In this document: one piece after another, positions 34,803 through 47,149 of the stretch
How the letters are laid out: each line of letters opens with the position of its first letter
Numbering within the stretch: position 1 is the stretch's first letter
DNA from: Vesta saturnalis
Taxonomy: Eukaryota > Arthropoda > Insecta > Coleoptera > Lampyridae
Direction of reading: 5' to 3'
NCBI GenBank assembly: GCA_036346205.1
Contig: JARFJB010001987.1
Location: forward strand, 5,735,001 to 5,799,000
Length of the DNA: 64,000 nucleotides
The notes under the pieces: model-generated
What the model saw: the letters and a program-made list of their open reading frames with translations, nothing else
Database searches by the model: none
What the model was told of the DNA's origin: nothing
Translations under genes and position numbers: made by a program

Positions 34803-36441
34803 TGTAAGGTTGTGTTGACGCACCCTGTATGTAAGATGTTATAATAACGTGTATTACGTGTTTTGAGTACGGGTATATTGAGTTTGAACAAAAAAAAAAT
34901 TTTTTTTTGTGTATATGCATAATGTATGTGGGTGGGTGATGCGCCACTGGAAATTTAGGAGAAATATCGTTCAGTATGCAGATACGTGTATTTGAATGTT
35001 GTATAGACATTGGTGTTGGAATAAATAGATTCTGATGAATGTAAATGTGAAGAGAAATATGTTGATGGGACGATAATGGTTGCTACTGTTGACTACTTAA
35101 TAAGAATGGAATGTTGGAAGATAAAGGAGTAATCTTGGCCGGAAGATGTGAGTGTATAAGTGTAGAATGTTTTAGAAAATATGTAGAGAAAGATTTGGTA
35201 TGTTTAATTGTGATTTAGAAAGTTCTCGTAATGTTGTGCAAAAGTTTTGAGAATACGTTATGTATATGGGATTTGAGACCTTAGACTGGTACTTATTTTT
35301 GCAAATGTTGCGGAAGGAGATGAGCGCATGTGAGAGATAAACGTTGAAAGTTGTGTAATGGTCCAGAGTGGCCACTGAATGAATGTGATGACGAAATGGC
35401 TTTCCATAAAGTAATTGTAAAATTTGTAAGTAAGAACAAACATGGCGATGTATTGTAGTTATAGCGTGGTTGTACAGATGGTAGCATCAGTCGGGACTAA
35501 GAAAGTTTGAATGAATACCATTGGGAATATAGCGAGGAAGTCAGACATGTTTAAAGATGGATGGCTTAAGGTATAAATAGGAAAGTCAGAGATTGACGTT
35601 AGCTTTAGCTTTGGTTTGGTGAGAGCTCGGTGAGAGACACGCGCGAGGTGAAGTGTGAAATTAGAATGGGTTGAGTTGGAGTTATATTTGTGAATAATAT
35701 TGAAGGCAGTCATTGTTTAAACAACTGCGTAACCCGAAAGGGATGAATCGTATAAGACATTCATAAATAAAACAATTAATAAAATTGAGATTGAAGATAA
35801 AATAGTTTTTGTTCTTCAAAAGAAAAAGTGCGTAAGCAGATTTATAAAAGTTAACAGTTGTTACGTTAATTGTTGAGTGCGGCGCGTGTCTTGTACGATC
35901 TTTAGTATAAATTATTTATGGAACCACCTTTAAGTGAACGAAGTATTGGTAGTAAATTAGCCAAGGTTAAGGTAATTTCTTGTGCCATTAAAAGTTTTTT
36001 AAGGAAGGGCTAAATTGTCCTAAAGGTTGCGAGAAACTTTTTAAGAGGAGGCAACCAAATGTGTACAGATTATTACGTATTGGAGTAATAGCCTCGCATA
36101 GTTGGACTAATCGCGAGTGCAGAAAGGAATAAGTGTTGGTGAAATTGTGGAGTACTTGTTTTATGCCTTCAGAAGAAAGAAGAGCGAAGGATTAATGGAC
36201 AATTTTAAGTAAGAATTACATTTAAGAACCTTGAAAATCAGATAAGCACGATTATCTTTTGTTTAGTTGTAATTTGCGTATTGTTGGTAATTTTTAATTA
36301 GTTTGAAGGAAAAAGATAATCGGTCTCGAGTTATGTTGTATTGGTTGTTTTAGTAGTAAGAATTTTGCAGAAACGCAAATTTGTATTGACAGTGGTTTTC
36401 AACCACGCTGTTTTTGTAAACATTTGTTTATTATTTTAGTG

Positions 36442-36509
<68 letters not shown>

Positions 36510-37488
36510 TTTATCGTTAACTTTTATTTTGTTGTTTATTTAGCCAGTTATGAGATACATTTGTGACGTTAACTTAATTGGTAACCTAGTTTTTGACAAG
36601 TTCAATGTAGATTTTGCATATTTTGGTTTCGAGATTAATGAACAACCTGAAAGGTTATATTAGCCAGGTTGAAAAAAAAATTTTCATGTTAGTTTCATTA
36701 ACGCAGTACACTAATGACGGATCAGCTGTTGATTTAAAAATTTCATTAAGTATAACTAAGAGATGGAGTTTTAAGAACTTAAATATTTACGAATGTCCGA
36801 TACGATTCAGAGGTATCATAAAAGAACAATTATTAAGCCGACGACATTACTTTTCTTTTGGTTAAGAATTTTAAAAATTAATTATCGACCATTGAATGAA
36901 GAACTATTTTATTCATTAATAAGTAGAAATTTAACTTTATATGTGTACGAGGGATACGTAGAAAATATTCAGTTAACGTGTTATAACTTTGGTATTCTGG
37001 ATGTACAGGGTACAATCAGGAAGTTTGTGACGACCCGTGTATTTCAGTTTTTTTTTTGATAACTGTGGGTTGAGTGATAAATTTTGTTTTGGAAATTTTG
37101 GTATACGAGGTGTATTCAAAAAGTTTCTAATAACCTGGGTAGTACTAAATATATTTGAGTTTGAGTTGAATTGTTTGGGACGAGTGTTTGTTGTAGAACC
37201 CTCGTGTGAGAGTTTACTGAGTAAGCACAATCCTACTTTCCACAATCAAGTAGGGTTAATTAACACCCAGCTTAAGACAATTATTTTAGCAAAGTTTCGA
37301 TTGTGGTGGCGCCTAGAGACATATTTTCCCGGACTGAGCTGGTTGAATATCGGTGTAAGGTGTTTGAGCGTATTAATCATTCATTTTACTTCCTATTTCG
37401 ACCACGCCCATCTCCCTATTAGCTGGCTTGGCAACCCGCTTACATTAGTAAGCATACACGACGCCTAGTGCGGTTTGGACGTGTAACA
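34803..37488 (+). mobile_element. Solo-LTR-like repeat, copy 3
   Basis: 2.69 kb copy with ends TGTAAGGTTG and GTGTAACA and a perfect 4 bp target duplication GCAC (34799-34802 and 37489-37492). A long (TA)n tract at 36436-36502 is expanded relative to the other copies, and a segment near 36990-37060 is unique to this copy. The frame 37037-37468 parallels one in copy 1 but is broken in copy 2 by a 2 bp deletion. Confidence 0.85.
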
Positions 37489-37489
37489 G

Positions 37490-38274
37490 CACCCAAAGTG
37501 TGGTCCCTAACACCTCCAGTTATAACACAGTATTTAAAACATAATGCGCCTTCTCGTTGATTGAGGAGTCGTTTTTTAGTCAATGACCTTCTTTTTTAGC
37601 AGAATAAGAAAGCCAGTTAAACTCTGTTATCCACTTATATTGAAACCGCAGTTTCTGTTATTTATTTTTAAACTGATCAATTAAAGGGAACGTGAATGAT
37701 AGTGGTGGAACCCAGAGCGATTATATTGTATTTTCATTTTTTCTGGAACGGATTTGTTTACAAACATCCAAATATATTTCTGATTGGCAGTATCGTTAGT
37801 ATCACTACTGTGACTGAGTTTTTGATCTTCTTCTTAAGAAATTTTTCAAGGAACTTAAATTACTCATACCTGCATAGTTCACTAAATTAATCACACAATA
37901 AATTATCTATTTAACAAACGAACTAAAAAAACTAGTAAGCAAATATGAATAATAAAACAACTCTTATGAACGAATACGAATAATATTAAACCGGCACCGC
38001 ACTTGCAACGCTTTTAAACACACCCTAGATCTGGACCCTGTATATTAACACGCACTGTAAAACTCGTATGAGACAGAAGATGATATGCATAAAAATGATA
38101 CTAACAAGTAGCCACTCTACTTTGTAGCTAGTAATTACTCCCGATGGTAAATATATACTCAATTTCTATACGCATAAGAATTGTTACAGGCAATGTAGCT
38201 GCCACTCGCGATCTAAGAGGAAGCACTTTTTTTTTGTTAGTATTCATGCTTATGGTTAGTATTTACTTATTTTA

Positions 38275-38357
<83 letters not shown>

Positions 38358-39090
38358 CCTACATCTGTATTACAAGTTGGCGTTATACCTTATATAATAA
38401 AATACAAATTCATATTTCTGGCCATAACCTGCAAAGGTTTAAATACAAATTCAAATTTTCCGCCAATGGGGCCTCTACAAGGGGCAAAGCCCCGAGAGCA
38501 AGTTGCACAACCCTACACCTGTCTTACAAGTTAGAATTAAGCCCCTTATTATAATACAGATTCAAACTTTCCGCCAAGGGTACCACGACACTACACCAAG
38601 GCCCACGAACAAGTTGCGATCACGACGAGTGGCGAAGACCCGAGAACAAGTTGCGACGCCCTACACCTGTCTTACAGTCTCGCTTATGTTCGGGGAGGGT
38701 TGGAGTGGGGGTCGCCGAAACAGCCTTTGCCGAAAGCCTCGCGTCGCGAAATGTTACCTATATGAGACATGCAAATAACGGTTCCTCGAAACTGCAGCGA
38801 CCAGCAAACAGATTGAGATGATTGGTCACGTGCACTAGGATTTATTTAATCAGGAAAAGTTTCTCATAAGTGGTGTTGAGTTAGAGGTTTAATTTGTACG
38901 ATCAAGGGATACCTTTAGTCTAATGGCGGCGCACGGTTCAAATTACAAGACGCGAATTAAGCGCTAGTTTACTGGTGAGACGTATGCGAATCAATCCCAT
39001 CATTCTAATTGCGCGCGATAAAGCCTTAGAAACAACTGCAGCAAAATACTCTGTTACAAGGACCGAAGAAAAAGTGCTAAACTATACATG
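37490..39090. other. Non-coding stretch with TA tract
   Basis: No gene recognised. A (TA)n tract of about 78 bases lies at 38278-38356, with GC-rich dispersed repeat sequence directly after it. Confidence 0.45.
38455..38665 (+). repeat. GC-rich dispersed repeat (GAGAACAAGTTGCGA family), first cluster
   Basis: Several degenerate units contain GGGGC(A/G)AAG, CCGAGA(G/A)CAAGTTGC, CCCTACACCTGTCTTACA and CCCCTTATTA. The same family recurs at 40600-40660 and 45310-45630. It contrasts sharply with its AT-rich surroundings. Confidence 0.7.
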
Positions 39091-39099
39091 TGGGCATAC

Positions 39100-39690
39100 A
39101 GCGAAAATGATTGGATAATGTCTTCTTGGGTCAGTTACCTAAACGAAGCGTCATAGGTTTTACCGCAAATAAAGCCTTGAGAGAGATAATGTGTAAAGGT
39201 TATTGACTTTCGCATTAACTGTAACGCGTTAGTGCGATTCATAAGCATCGCATCGCTAAATTTTGCTATATGATTAGATTTGATGTTTGTTAAAGAATTG
39301 CTGGACACTTTTCGCAACAAAGTCCTTGCCCTTATTCGTCTATATACTTTGAGGTATCTTTTCGCATCTTTGAAGAATAACCGAAAATATATCGATTATA
39401 GAACATGTAGTTTTTCAGCTTCAGAGCTCGTGTCCACGTCATCTTGTTAAATACATCGATAACCGTCAGTATACAATGATACCAGGCATTATATTTACTT
39501 AGATTTCTCATATCGCAAAGACCCCGCCTGTCATAACTCAAAAAAATGTTACCCACAATGTACCTGCTTCGAGTAAATTTCTCATTACAAGTTTATGTAT
39601 AGTGTACGCTACTTGTTTCTGTAACCGCGCTGTAATATCTTCCCTAGGGGCCTGTTTATAAATCTAAGTTCCCCATTTGACAGGGTTACT
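39100..39690 (-). pseudogene. Polinton-type retroviral-like integrase (rve) remnant
   Basis: Minus-strand blocks in the right order are a pre-core AYTIHKLVMRN (39600), the core start LCDMRNLSKYNAWYHCIL and TVIDVFNKMTW (39515-39430) that holds the first catalytic Asp, then KYIDE, stop, GKDFVAKSVQQFFNKHQI (39365-39275) around the second acidic position, and an eroded NRT block near 39230. This matches the rve-fold integrase carried by Polinton/Maverick elements and related insect transposon proteins. The catalytic Glu block is not recognisable, and several frame breaks are present. It lies 15 kb from the arm-bounded PolB element and is probably part of a different, otherwise lost copy. Confidence 0.7.
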
Positions 39691-41443
39691 GCTAAGGCAG
39701 AGCTTGTATGGAAAATAGACTTGTGTGATGGTATGACAACCCCATTATCGGTAAAACCTGAAAATTTAAAAATAGTACTCTAACAAGCGGTCAACATGCA
39801 TGCTTAACCTGATTATAGAATCTAAAACCGTTTTCTTGACAGAGGTATTTCTGATGAGACAAAACTTTTATGTATGTAAAATAATATAGAGGCGAAATCT
39901 AGCTTAAAGAAGAGGACACTGGCAATTCGCTGCATACATCACAATATTAAATAACCTATTCGCGCAAATACATATTTGGTTTTGGCTGTTGACGGTTTGC
40001 ACGAAGGTTTTGATAGACATTTTATTCTAAATTAGTTAGTAATTTAATTTAATTATAATAGCTTCGTAATTGCATTGCATCTCCTAACTAATCTAGCCTC
40101 TGATAGCTAAAAGCCTCGATATAGACATCTACGTAAAATATGCACGGTGCTTATTATTATTGTTTACGTCCAATTGCGAAGTCATGCATTCACTTTTGTA
40201 TAACAATTTAATTAACAGATTACGCAATACCCATTAACTGTTTTATTATCATTATATATAATTTAACAGCGTACTTAATAATCAATTGTATATGTTATCT
40301 TTATCTTGATTAGCTTCTTTAATATAAAAAAATAATCCAATTGTTTATTAGCTTTACAAAATAGACCAAAATACGATCCTCACGTGAGCTTATAAAAAAA
40401 GGGCTATTGCGTCAGGGCAGAAATGATTATTATTATTTCATCTAATATTTAATTTAGAACTTAATTTTTTTTGCAGAAGCAAATTTTTAGAATATTTGTA
40501 AACATATTAATTAACGCAATGTCGACGACTGATTGCCACTTCCCAATTAATATAAATGAAGTTGTATAACTGTTTAATAATAATAAACACATATTAAGAG
40601 GCCCGCGAACAGATTCCCGTCTTACAAGACTACGGCCCCTTATTAGAATACAACCTCCAATGCATAAATAAATTATGTCACAATCTGTAGATTAAACAGA
40701 TTAAATCAGGTGAAAAAAAAATACGATCCCCACGTGGGCGTGTAAAAAAGTGCCACATAAAATCCAAGATGGCGGCATTGGGTGCCCCTATTCTACTGGT
40801 GCTTAATGGTCTGAGTCGACACTTTTCTTTATACATACGAAAATGAGAACGGCTACTCAAAATTTGAGTAGCTCCTCAGTACATAAGTAGACACTCAAGA
40901 GTTTGAGCTTCTACTTACTTTCTTATGCATATCAAACGGTGTGACAACTTCTAAAATGTGAGTAACGAGTAGAACTTATGCATATAACTCAGAGACTGAT
41001 CCCCTCTACTTAGCGTTTACTTTATATAGGAAATGTAGATATTCTATATAATTCCAGAAATAGAAATATCTAGACAAGGTCACCTCTCTGATACAGCGAT
41101 CACTCATACATCCGGTCGCTATTATTTACTAATAATAGTAACATAAAGATGATTCAGTGTGATGAAATTCTAGTCTAGAATGTTCCAAATTCCTTTTTAA
41201 TTATTATCTCAATCCTTTAAGTCTTAGGATCCGTTTCAGTAATCTATTCTCGTCTACGTTCGGCAGGTTCGGTTTACCAACTGATTTACGAATACAATGC
41301 ATTTTAGCAGTACGCAGTAGTTAATTTTTATTTACCTTTACTGAACCGAAAAAATTAAGCCCCTGTTCTCAGAAACACGCCAAATTTGAATAGAACTTTT
41401 AATTGTTTTGCTCAATTAATAAGACATTGGATTTTCTTTTATT

Positions 41444-41475
41444 ACTAGGTTGTCCCAGAAGTCTTTGTGCATAAT
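41444..41475 (+). repeat. Mariner-like terminal repeat without partner
   Basis: AGGTTGTCCCAGAAGTCTTT resembles mariner terminal inverted repeats. No inverted partner or transposase was found nearby, so it is a fragment at best. Confidence 0.35.
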
Positions 41476-44400
41476 ATATTATTTCAGAAAACTGAAATCA
41501 GAAAAAAAAACACATTTATTCAACGAAATAAGTTTGTTTGTTCTTGGTACGTTCAAATAACGCTTTGATTTTTTTTAAGGATTAATAAGAATCATCGTAA
41601 AATAGAAGGGCTTCTTGTGGCATTGTCTCTGTTCAATATTTTTTCCATTTGACCATAGTGTCGGCGAAAGGTTTACCAACTTGAAACAAAAATATTATTT
41701 CGGATCGGTAAGGCGCATCACTTAAAATACAAATCTCCGAAACTTTTTGATCATATAAATATATACAATACGAATATGAACTAATATCTAAATAAAATTT
41801 AAGAATGTTTTATACATGATTGACTAAAATAAACTTTTCGTCAAAGTTGAACAAATTTGTAAGTTTATAATATATTATTTGCACCTACATTATAGAATGC
41901 GACAGATTGGAAAATAATCCATAACAAAGTAATAAAGAACTGTTCATTGTAAACAGCGCTAACTCAGTTGTAGATCTTGTAAAATACATAATAGAGAAAT
42001 GTCAGCTGGTGCAAAAATTTTAGTTGCACCATAAAACTTGTTCAGTTTTCAGTTATTTCTTTCTGAAAAGTGCAAATAAAATAAAACAATACAAACACCA
42101 GACATGGCAGTAGATTTATTTTTATTTGAATGCATTTGTAGAGCTTTTCTCGCGAGTTTCCTACATTTATTCTGCAAAGTTAATTGAACACTGTGTTTTT
42201 GTACAGTTTCTTTCAGTTCGTACAAAAAACACGTAATGCGACATTTTCAAAAAGTTAAATTGATTTTATACGCACGTACCTGACATTTGGTTTCAAGAGA
42301 AATGTATTAGATTTCAAAATCACTAGATGATGAATAAACCTTTTCCTTCCTTTTAGATGATTAAAAAGTGAACAAAAGATTGCGATATTATGCGCATTCT
42401 GTCTTTTATTTTCAAGCATAAAAGCTTTGTATTCATATAAGGATCGCACTATTTGTTAACGTTGAAAATGTATTTTTATTAAGAGATTATTGTTTTTTTA
42501 GATATATTTAATGTGTTTCTGCAGTATAATCAGGTAAATAAAATTGCAATCTATAAAATACGTAAAACTAGTTTTAGGTATTTTTTTTATTTAACCAATT
42601 ACATCAGTTGCATGCATCTGGAAAGCCTAATTATGATCATGTCAGTTGAGCTCACTTATCTATTCTTATTGATGGTCACATAATGAAGTGAAACAAATTT
42701 TTCAATTACACTTTTTAGTCATATTTATATTGAGAATTATTATTTTTTAATTGCATTGAGTTTATCTCGAACAGTTTGTGTTTATTTTGTTTGGTGCTGT
42801 GTAGCGGCATCCTAAGCATTTGCCAAACAGTAGAGGTTGCAATGGGCGTAGCATAGCACACTTGGATACTACTTTCGTTTGTTTAACCCGCTCCAAAGAA
42901 TAAAATTTGAGTTATTTTAAACCCTGTTATATCAACATTATTGAAGAAAATTTAATACCTGAGATGATTATTTTTTATTACGTTTTATTAAAACTGAATG
43001 GGTTCAATTTATAAAGATATCAATTACTAGTTAATTTTTACTTTGCTTGCTAAGTAATTTCGGTTTGCGTAAATGAATTTTAAGCTTTATGTTTATTACT
43101 CGTTACTTAATTCGATGCAACGCAACGTCTAGCTCACGTTAATATAAAGAAACAATTTCTGTTATCATTGACCAAAATTATGCTCATTTCAATTTATTTA
43201 TTTATCTGGGTTCCCATTGAGTTGACTTCCTTCTGCATTTATATATTCAATATTTATATAAGCTTCTAATATTAATAATCTCTAGCAATAAAAGTAAATC
43301 AAACGTTATACTCATTTAATTAAATTCCAAATCTGAACGAAAATGCATCAATATGTTTACAAATATTCATAAAATCAAACCTAAATCTACAATAACCTTC
43401 TTAAAACTAACATATAACAAATAAAATCTTTGTCAGAATTAAACGATTGTGTTCCTTTAATTGTGACAGTGAAATGTAAAGCTTCGAGAAATCAAACACA
43501 AAAAAAGTTTTATTTATTAACACAAACAAAAAAAATTCTTACTTATTTTCTTCGCAGCTGATGATGTAATACTGGCGTTTCTTTGTCCGCTGATAAGGGG
43601 CCTCAGAAAGGTTAGAGCCTGCTCTTCCGATGATGTCACCTACCGGCACCCTGGAACCGCTGCTCTATTGTTTTCCTTATCTTTTCTTATACCCTTGTGT
43701 AGTTGAATACGCTTCTAATTTTCTTTCATCAATTAATGATTATAGTAAATAATTGTTCGATATGCTTTCACTATTCAGTTTTTACTTAATTGTTCAGATT
43801 TAACTACAAATAGCTTGCGCAACAAAATGCAAGATATTTAAAAACCACGAATGCTTCCTTTTTACACATCAACAAAATCGAGTTATTGTCCTTTATACTT
43901 AGATTTGCAATTTGGGTCGATTACTGTCTATTATATTTATTGTTCACTATTTAAACATATTTTATTACGGCTCTGAGACATAAAAAACGCGTTCTCTTCA
44001 CTTATTACGTCACTTTTTATTATTTTAATAAGGAAAGTAATTTTCTACTTCATCCCTATCACCGTTAATTAATTCTTATTTGTAATTTTAACACTTTGTT
44101 GGGCAGCGTGACTACACAGTGTCGCTTATACTGCGAATTCTGATTTTTTATGCGACCCTTTCTGTTCGCTTACTTATCGCGACTGTTTGTGATCGCTCAC
44201 TGTATGCGACTGACTTAAAAACTGTATATCATTATTATAACCGCGTCATTCCTTCCACCACATTAATGCACTTGGGTATGCCGCGTATTTAAATATTTTC
44301 AAATTGAATATATAGATAATTTTGATTTTTCTAAAGCTCCCGTTACAAGGTCAACTGCTTGTCATAAGTGGTAACTAATCAAAGAGGCGTGGAAGAAGCG

Positions 44401-45059
44401 GTTGAGAATGTGTAACTTGCTCAAAATGATCATTGAAATACCCAATAGATAGAATAAAAAAGACAGGGTCTAGCTATAGTGACCATTTATGTAAAAAGGA
44501 AATGGACGCGTTACCCGAAGAGTCTGAGGGTTACCAAGTACTCGTCAATAAGGTTAAGGAGAGGGAGAACTTTCTCTTAAATTAGATACAAAATCATGAG
44601 TTTTTATGTTCTCTAGTCTAAGGGAGAAATGTAGGGTAACGCCATATCAGCTCTACAAATATTTGGTACGTATTCGTTGGTATTAAACTTGTAGTTATTG
44701 TTATTTCACGTATAATAATAAAACCGTTAAAACCTGTTGCCTTTTATTGCCATTACATCAGTTTGATATTCTTAAAAACATGTTAATTTAATTTAACTCT
44801 ATGTTATATATAAGTAATTATTACTTTCCGGTCTTTTTAATGGGGTTTTTATAACAGTTAACGAATACGTTACTATGAAACAATTTTGTGTGTATGTAAT
44901 TGAACCTGCAAATAAATCAGATATAATTTTCCGAATGTATAGGTGGTGCCTGTTTAGAAAGAGAGAATCATCATTGCATTAGGGTAGAAATTATTTATTA
45001 TTTCACGCCATATTTAATTAGACTTTAATGTAATCAGTTTTGAACTGTAATCTGGTTTC

Positions 45060-45240
45060 CGTAAACTGTAAGACATAATTTCGGTTGATTGATTGAGATT
45101 GATCTGGTTGATTTGATCGAGCATGATTTGTTTGAGATTGATTGATTAATTAATTAATTGATTTGTTTGTTTGTGTGTGTGAGAGAAAGAACCGAAAGAG
45201 AGAGAGGGAGAGAGAGAAACGAGATAGAGCAAGAGAGAGG
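45060..45240 (+). repeat. GATT and GAGA simple-sequence tract
   Basis: A degenerate GATTGATT/GTTTGTTT run grades into GTGTGTGA and then GAGAGAGAGAGGGAGAGAGA. Confidence 0.9.
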
Positions 45241-45304
45241 TGTGCATTACCAACTTCTATTATAGAAAATGTTCATTAGTCTACACGCCACTAGATGGCA
45301 CTAA

Positions 45305-45635
45305 AATCAATTTTATCTCAAAGGCGCCAGGGCGCAGACCCTGATACAAGTCTTGTCTTACAATGCTAGGGCCGCCTTATTAGAATATAATTTTGTATGA
45401 TGGGGCGAAGGCCAACAGCTGTAAGATTAAGTTAGAACCCGTATACAATTGCACCAAGGGGCCACGGTAGGGGCTAAGCTCTACACTTGTCTTGTGAGGT
45501 TAGGGCCCCACACCATTACCAACCTGGGGGCCACGACAGGGGGCGAAGTCTCGAGAACAAGTTGCGAAGGCTCGAGAACAAGTTGCGAAGCCCTACACTT
45601 GTCTTACAAGAACTTCCTTATTAGAAATACAACGT
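45305..45635 (+). repeat. GC-rich dispersed repeat, main cluster
   Basis: Tandem-like units carry GGGGC-GAAG, CTCGAGAACAAGTTGCGAAG (twice, 25 bases apart near 45555), CCCTACACTTGTCTTACA and CTTATTAGAA. They are related to the units at 38455 and 40600. Confidence 0.75.
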
Positions 45636-45839
45636 ATAAATAAATTTCTCGTATAGGTAAAAGATCATCCGAACGTACCCAATAGCATATAACCATTTTA
45701 AAACAATAGGATCGATAATTTTAATAATAAGATCTTATTAGGGTAATTATGCAATTTCCGACATTATATGCGTGTGCGTTTGCCTAACCTCCAGGGGTAC
45801 TGCTCTTAATACACTCCAAAGGACCTTAATTAGATGACC

Positions 45840-45905
45840 CTCAACAATAGACCTAGGACCAACTCCAGGTCCAAGACCAACCCCAAGTCCAAGACCAAAC
45901 CCTAG
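45840..45905 (-). repeat. CCAAGACCAA minisatellite
   Basis: Degenerate 6-12 bp units of CCAAGACCAA and CCAAGTCCAAG. The minus frame encodes only GLGFGLGLG-type repeats. Confidence 0.85.
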
Positions 45906-45919
45906 ACCTGCATATGAGC

Positions 45920-46170
45920 CACACGTGAGCAAGTACAAAATTACTGTCAAAAAGGCTCTAATTATGGTTGATCCTCGAAAATCAACCATAGGGGTGGAAA
46001 ATACGATCTCACACGTGGGCGACCATAAAATAGGGGTGAAAAAATATGTCCTACACGTGAGCGAGTAAAAAATAAAAATAATTAGGGGCTGAAAAAGGCC
46101 TCCGAAAAGAAACCATAAAAAATAAGTGTGAAAAAACGCGTCCTACACGTGAGCGTATAAAAAGTAGTGG
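45920..46170 (+). repeat. CACGTG-containing repeat cluster
   Basis: ACACGTGAGCG or ACACGTGGGCG followed by a TATAAAAA-like run and GGGGTGAAAAAATACG recurs at about 45922, 46010, 46052 and 46146, with further copies at 40381 and 40730. Confidence 0.75.
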
Positions 46171-47149
46171 GGAAGGTGTCCCAGTGGGCGGGGCTTGTGA
46201 CGTAAAAAAGTGGAGGGGATAGTGTCGGCCTTCTACTGTGGTTAAAGAGCTCTACTCATTGTTTGTTATTAGAAACCGAAACTTCTTTCCACTCTATTAT
46301 TCTTTGACTGGTTGTATATTTTTTAATGCACACAATTTCATCAATAAGTTCCGTATCTGACTGTGTCCAAGATAAGGATTTTCACTATGGGGATCTCGGA
46401 AATGGTAATAGGTACAACTCCAGTTAAATGGGAAAAAAGTTGTGTAATTAGAGGACTAATAAGATTAGAAAAAAATCGATGGTGTGATTTTTTTGTTTTT
46501 GAGATATTTGAAAACATATTTTTTTAAATTTCTGTTTTATTTTTTTCAGGCGTTATAAATACTAGAGCAAAAATACAAACACTTCTTCTTGACGAGGTTT
46601 AACACGACATAGACAGTCGGACGTTTCCTATTATTATATCCATCATCAACTCATTTCTTTAAATATTTTTTTATTACAAATTCAGCAATGTATCATATTG
46701 GATGGTCTGATCGCGTTTTGAACCCTTTATGGACCGTCATCACGAAATTTTTTAATACAGACCAGCATTTTCAATAAAGTTTATTTAGTTAACTTTCCTT
46801 TGTGTTTAATATTTTATAAAATAAGGAAAAGTACTGAAATAAAATATTGTTAATTATGCAACTTAACATAAAAAACTAAATGCTTGTAAAATTAACATTA
46901 ACGTTACCTATTTAAATGATCATTATCAAACACTGCTGAAATACATATGTATAGTATCCAAAAACAAATTGACTTTTCCAAGCTGATAAAGTTTTTCATG
47001 AATCTCCAAAGATAAATAATATCTTACAGTTCCATCTGCAACATCATAGCAACGATGTGATGTTCTAAAAAGACTAAGTAAACATAGGCGGTTTTGAAAA
47101 AAATAAAAATAGACGGCTTTGAAGTAATTCAGTATCTGTCATAATTTTG

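Larger units (their letters stand above)
39700..46360. other. Long intergenic stretch, repeats only
   Basis: No gene recognised. Contents are a mariner-like end at 41444, more of the GC-rich dispersed repeat at 40600 and 45310, a CACGTG repeat cluster at 45920-46170, a GATT/GAGA simple-sequence tract at 45060-45240 and a CCAAGACC minisatellite at 45840-45905. Moderately GC-rich segments near 43560-43670 and 44090-44210 are unexplained. Confidence 0.4.

Noticed and set aside
37037..37468. 143-residue frame in LTR copy 3, parallel to 18667-19077 in copy 1
   Set aside because: Copy 2 has a 2 bp deletion in the same stretch that shifts the frame, and no family resemblance is visible; similarity reflects repeat ancestry.
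38144..38554. 136-residue frame with Tyr-Ile repeats
   Set aside because: Created by a long TA microsatellite.
45747..45989. 80-residue Gly-Leu-rich frame
   Set aside because: Translation of the CCAAGACC minisatellite.
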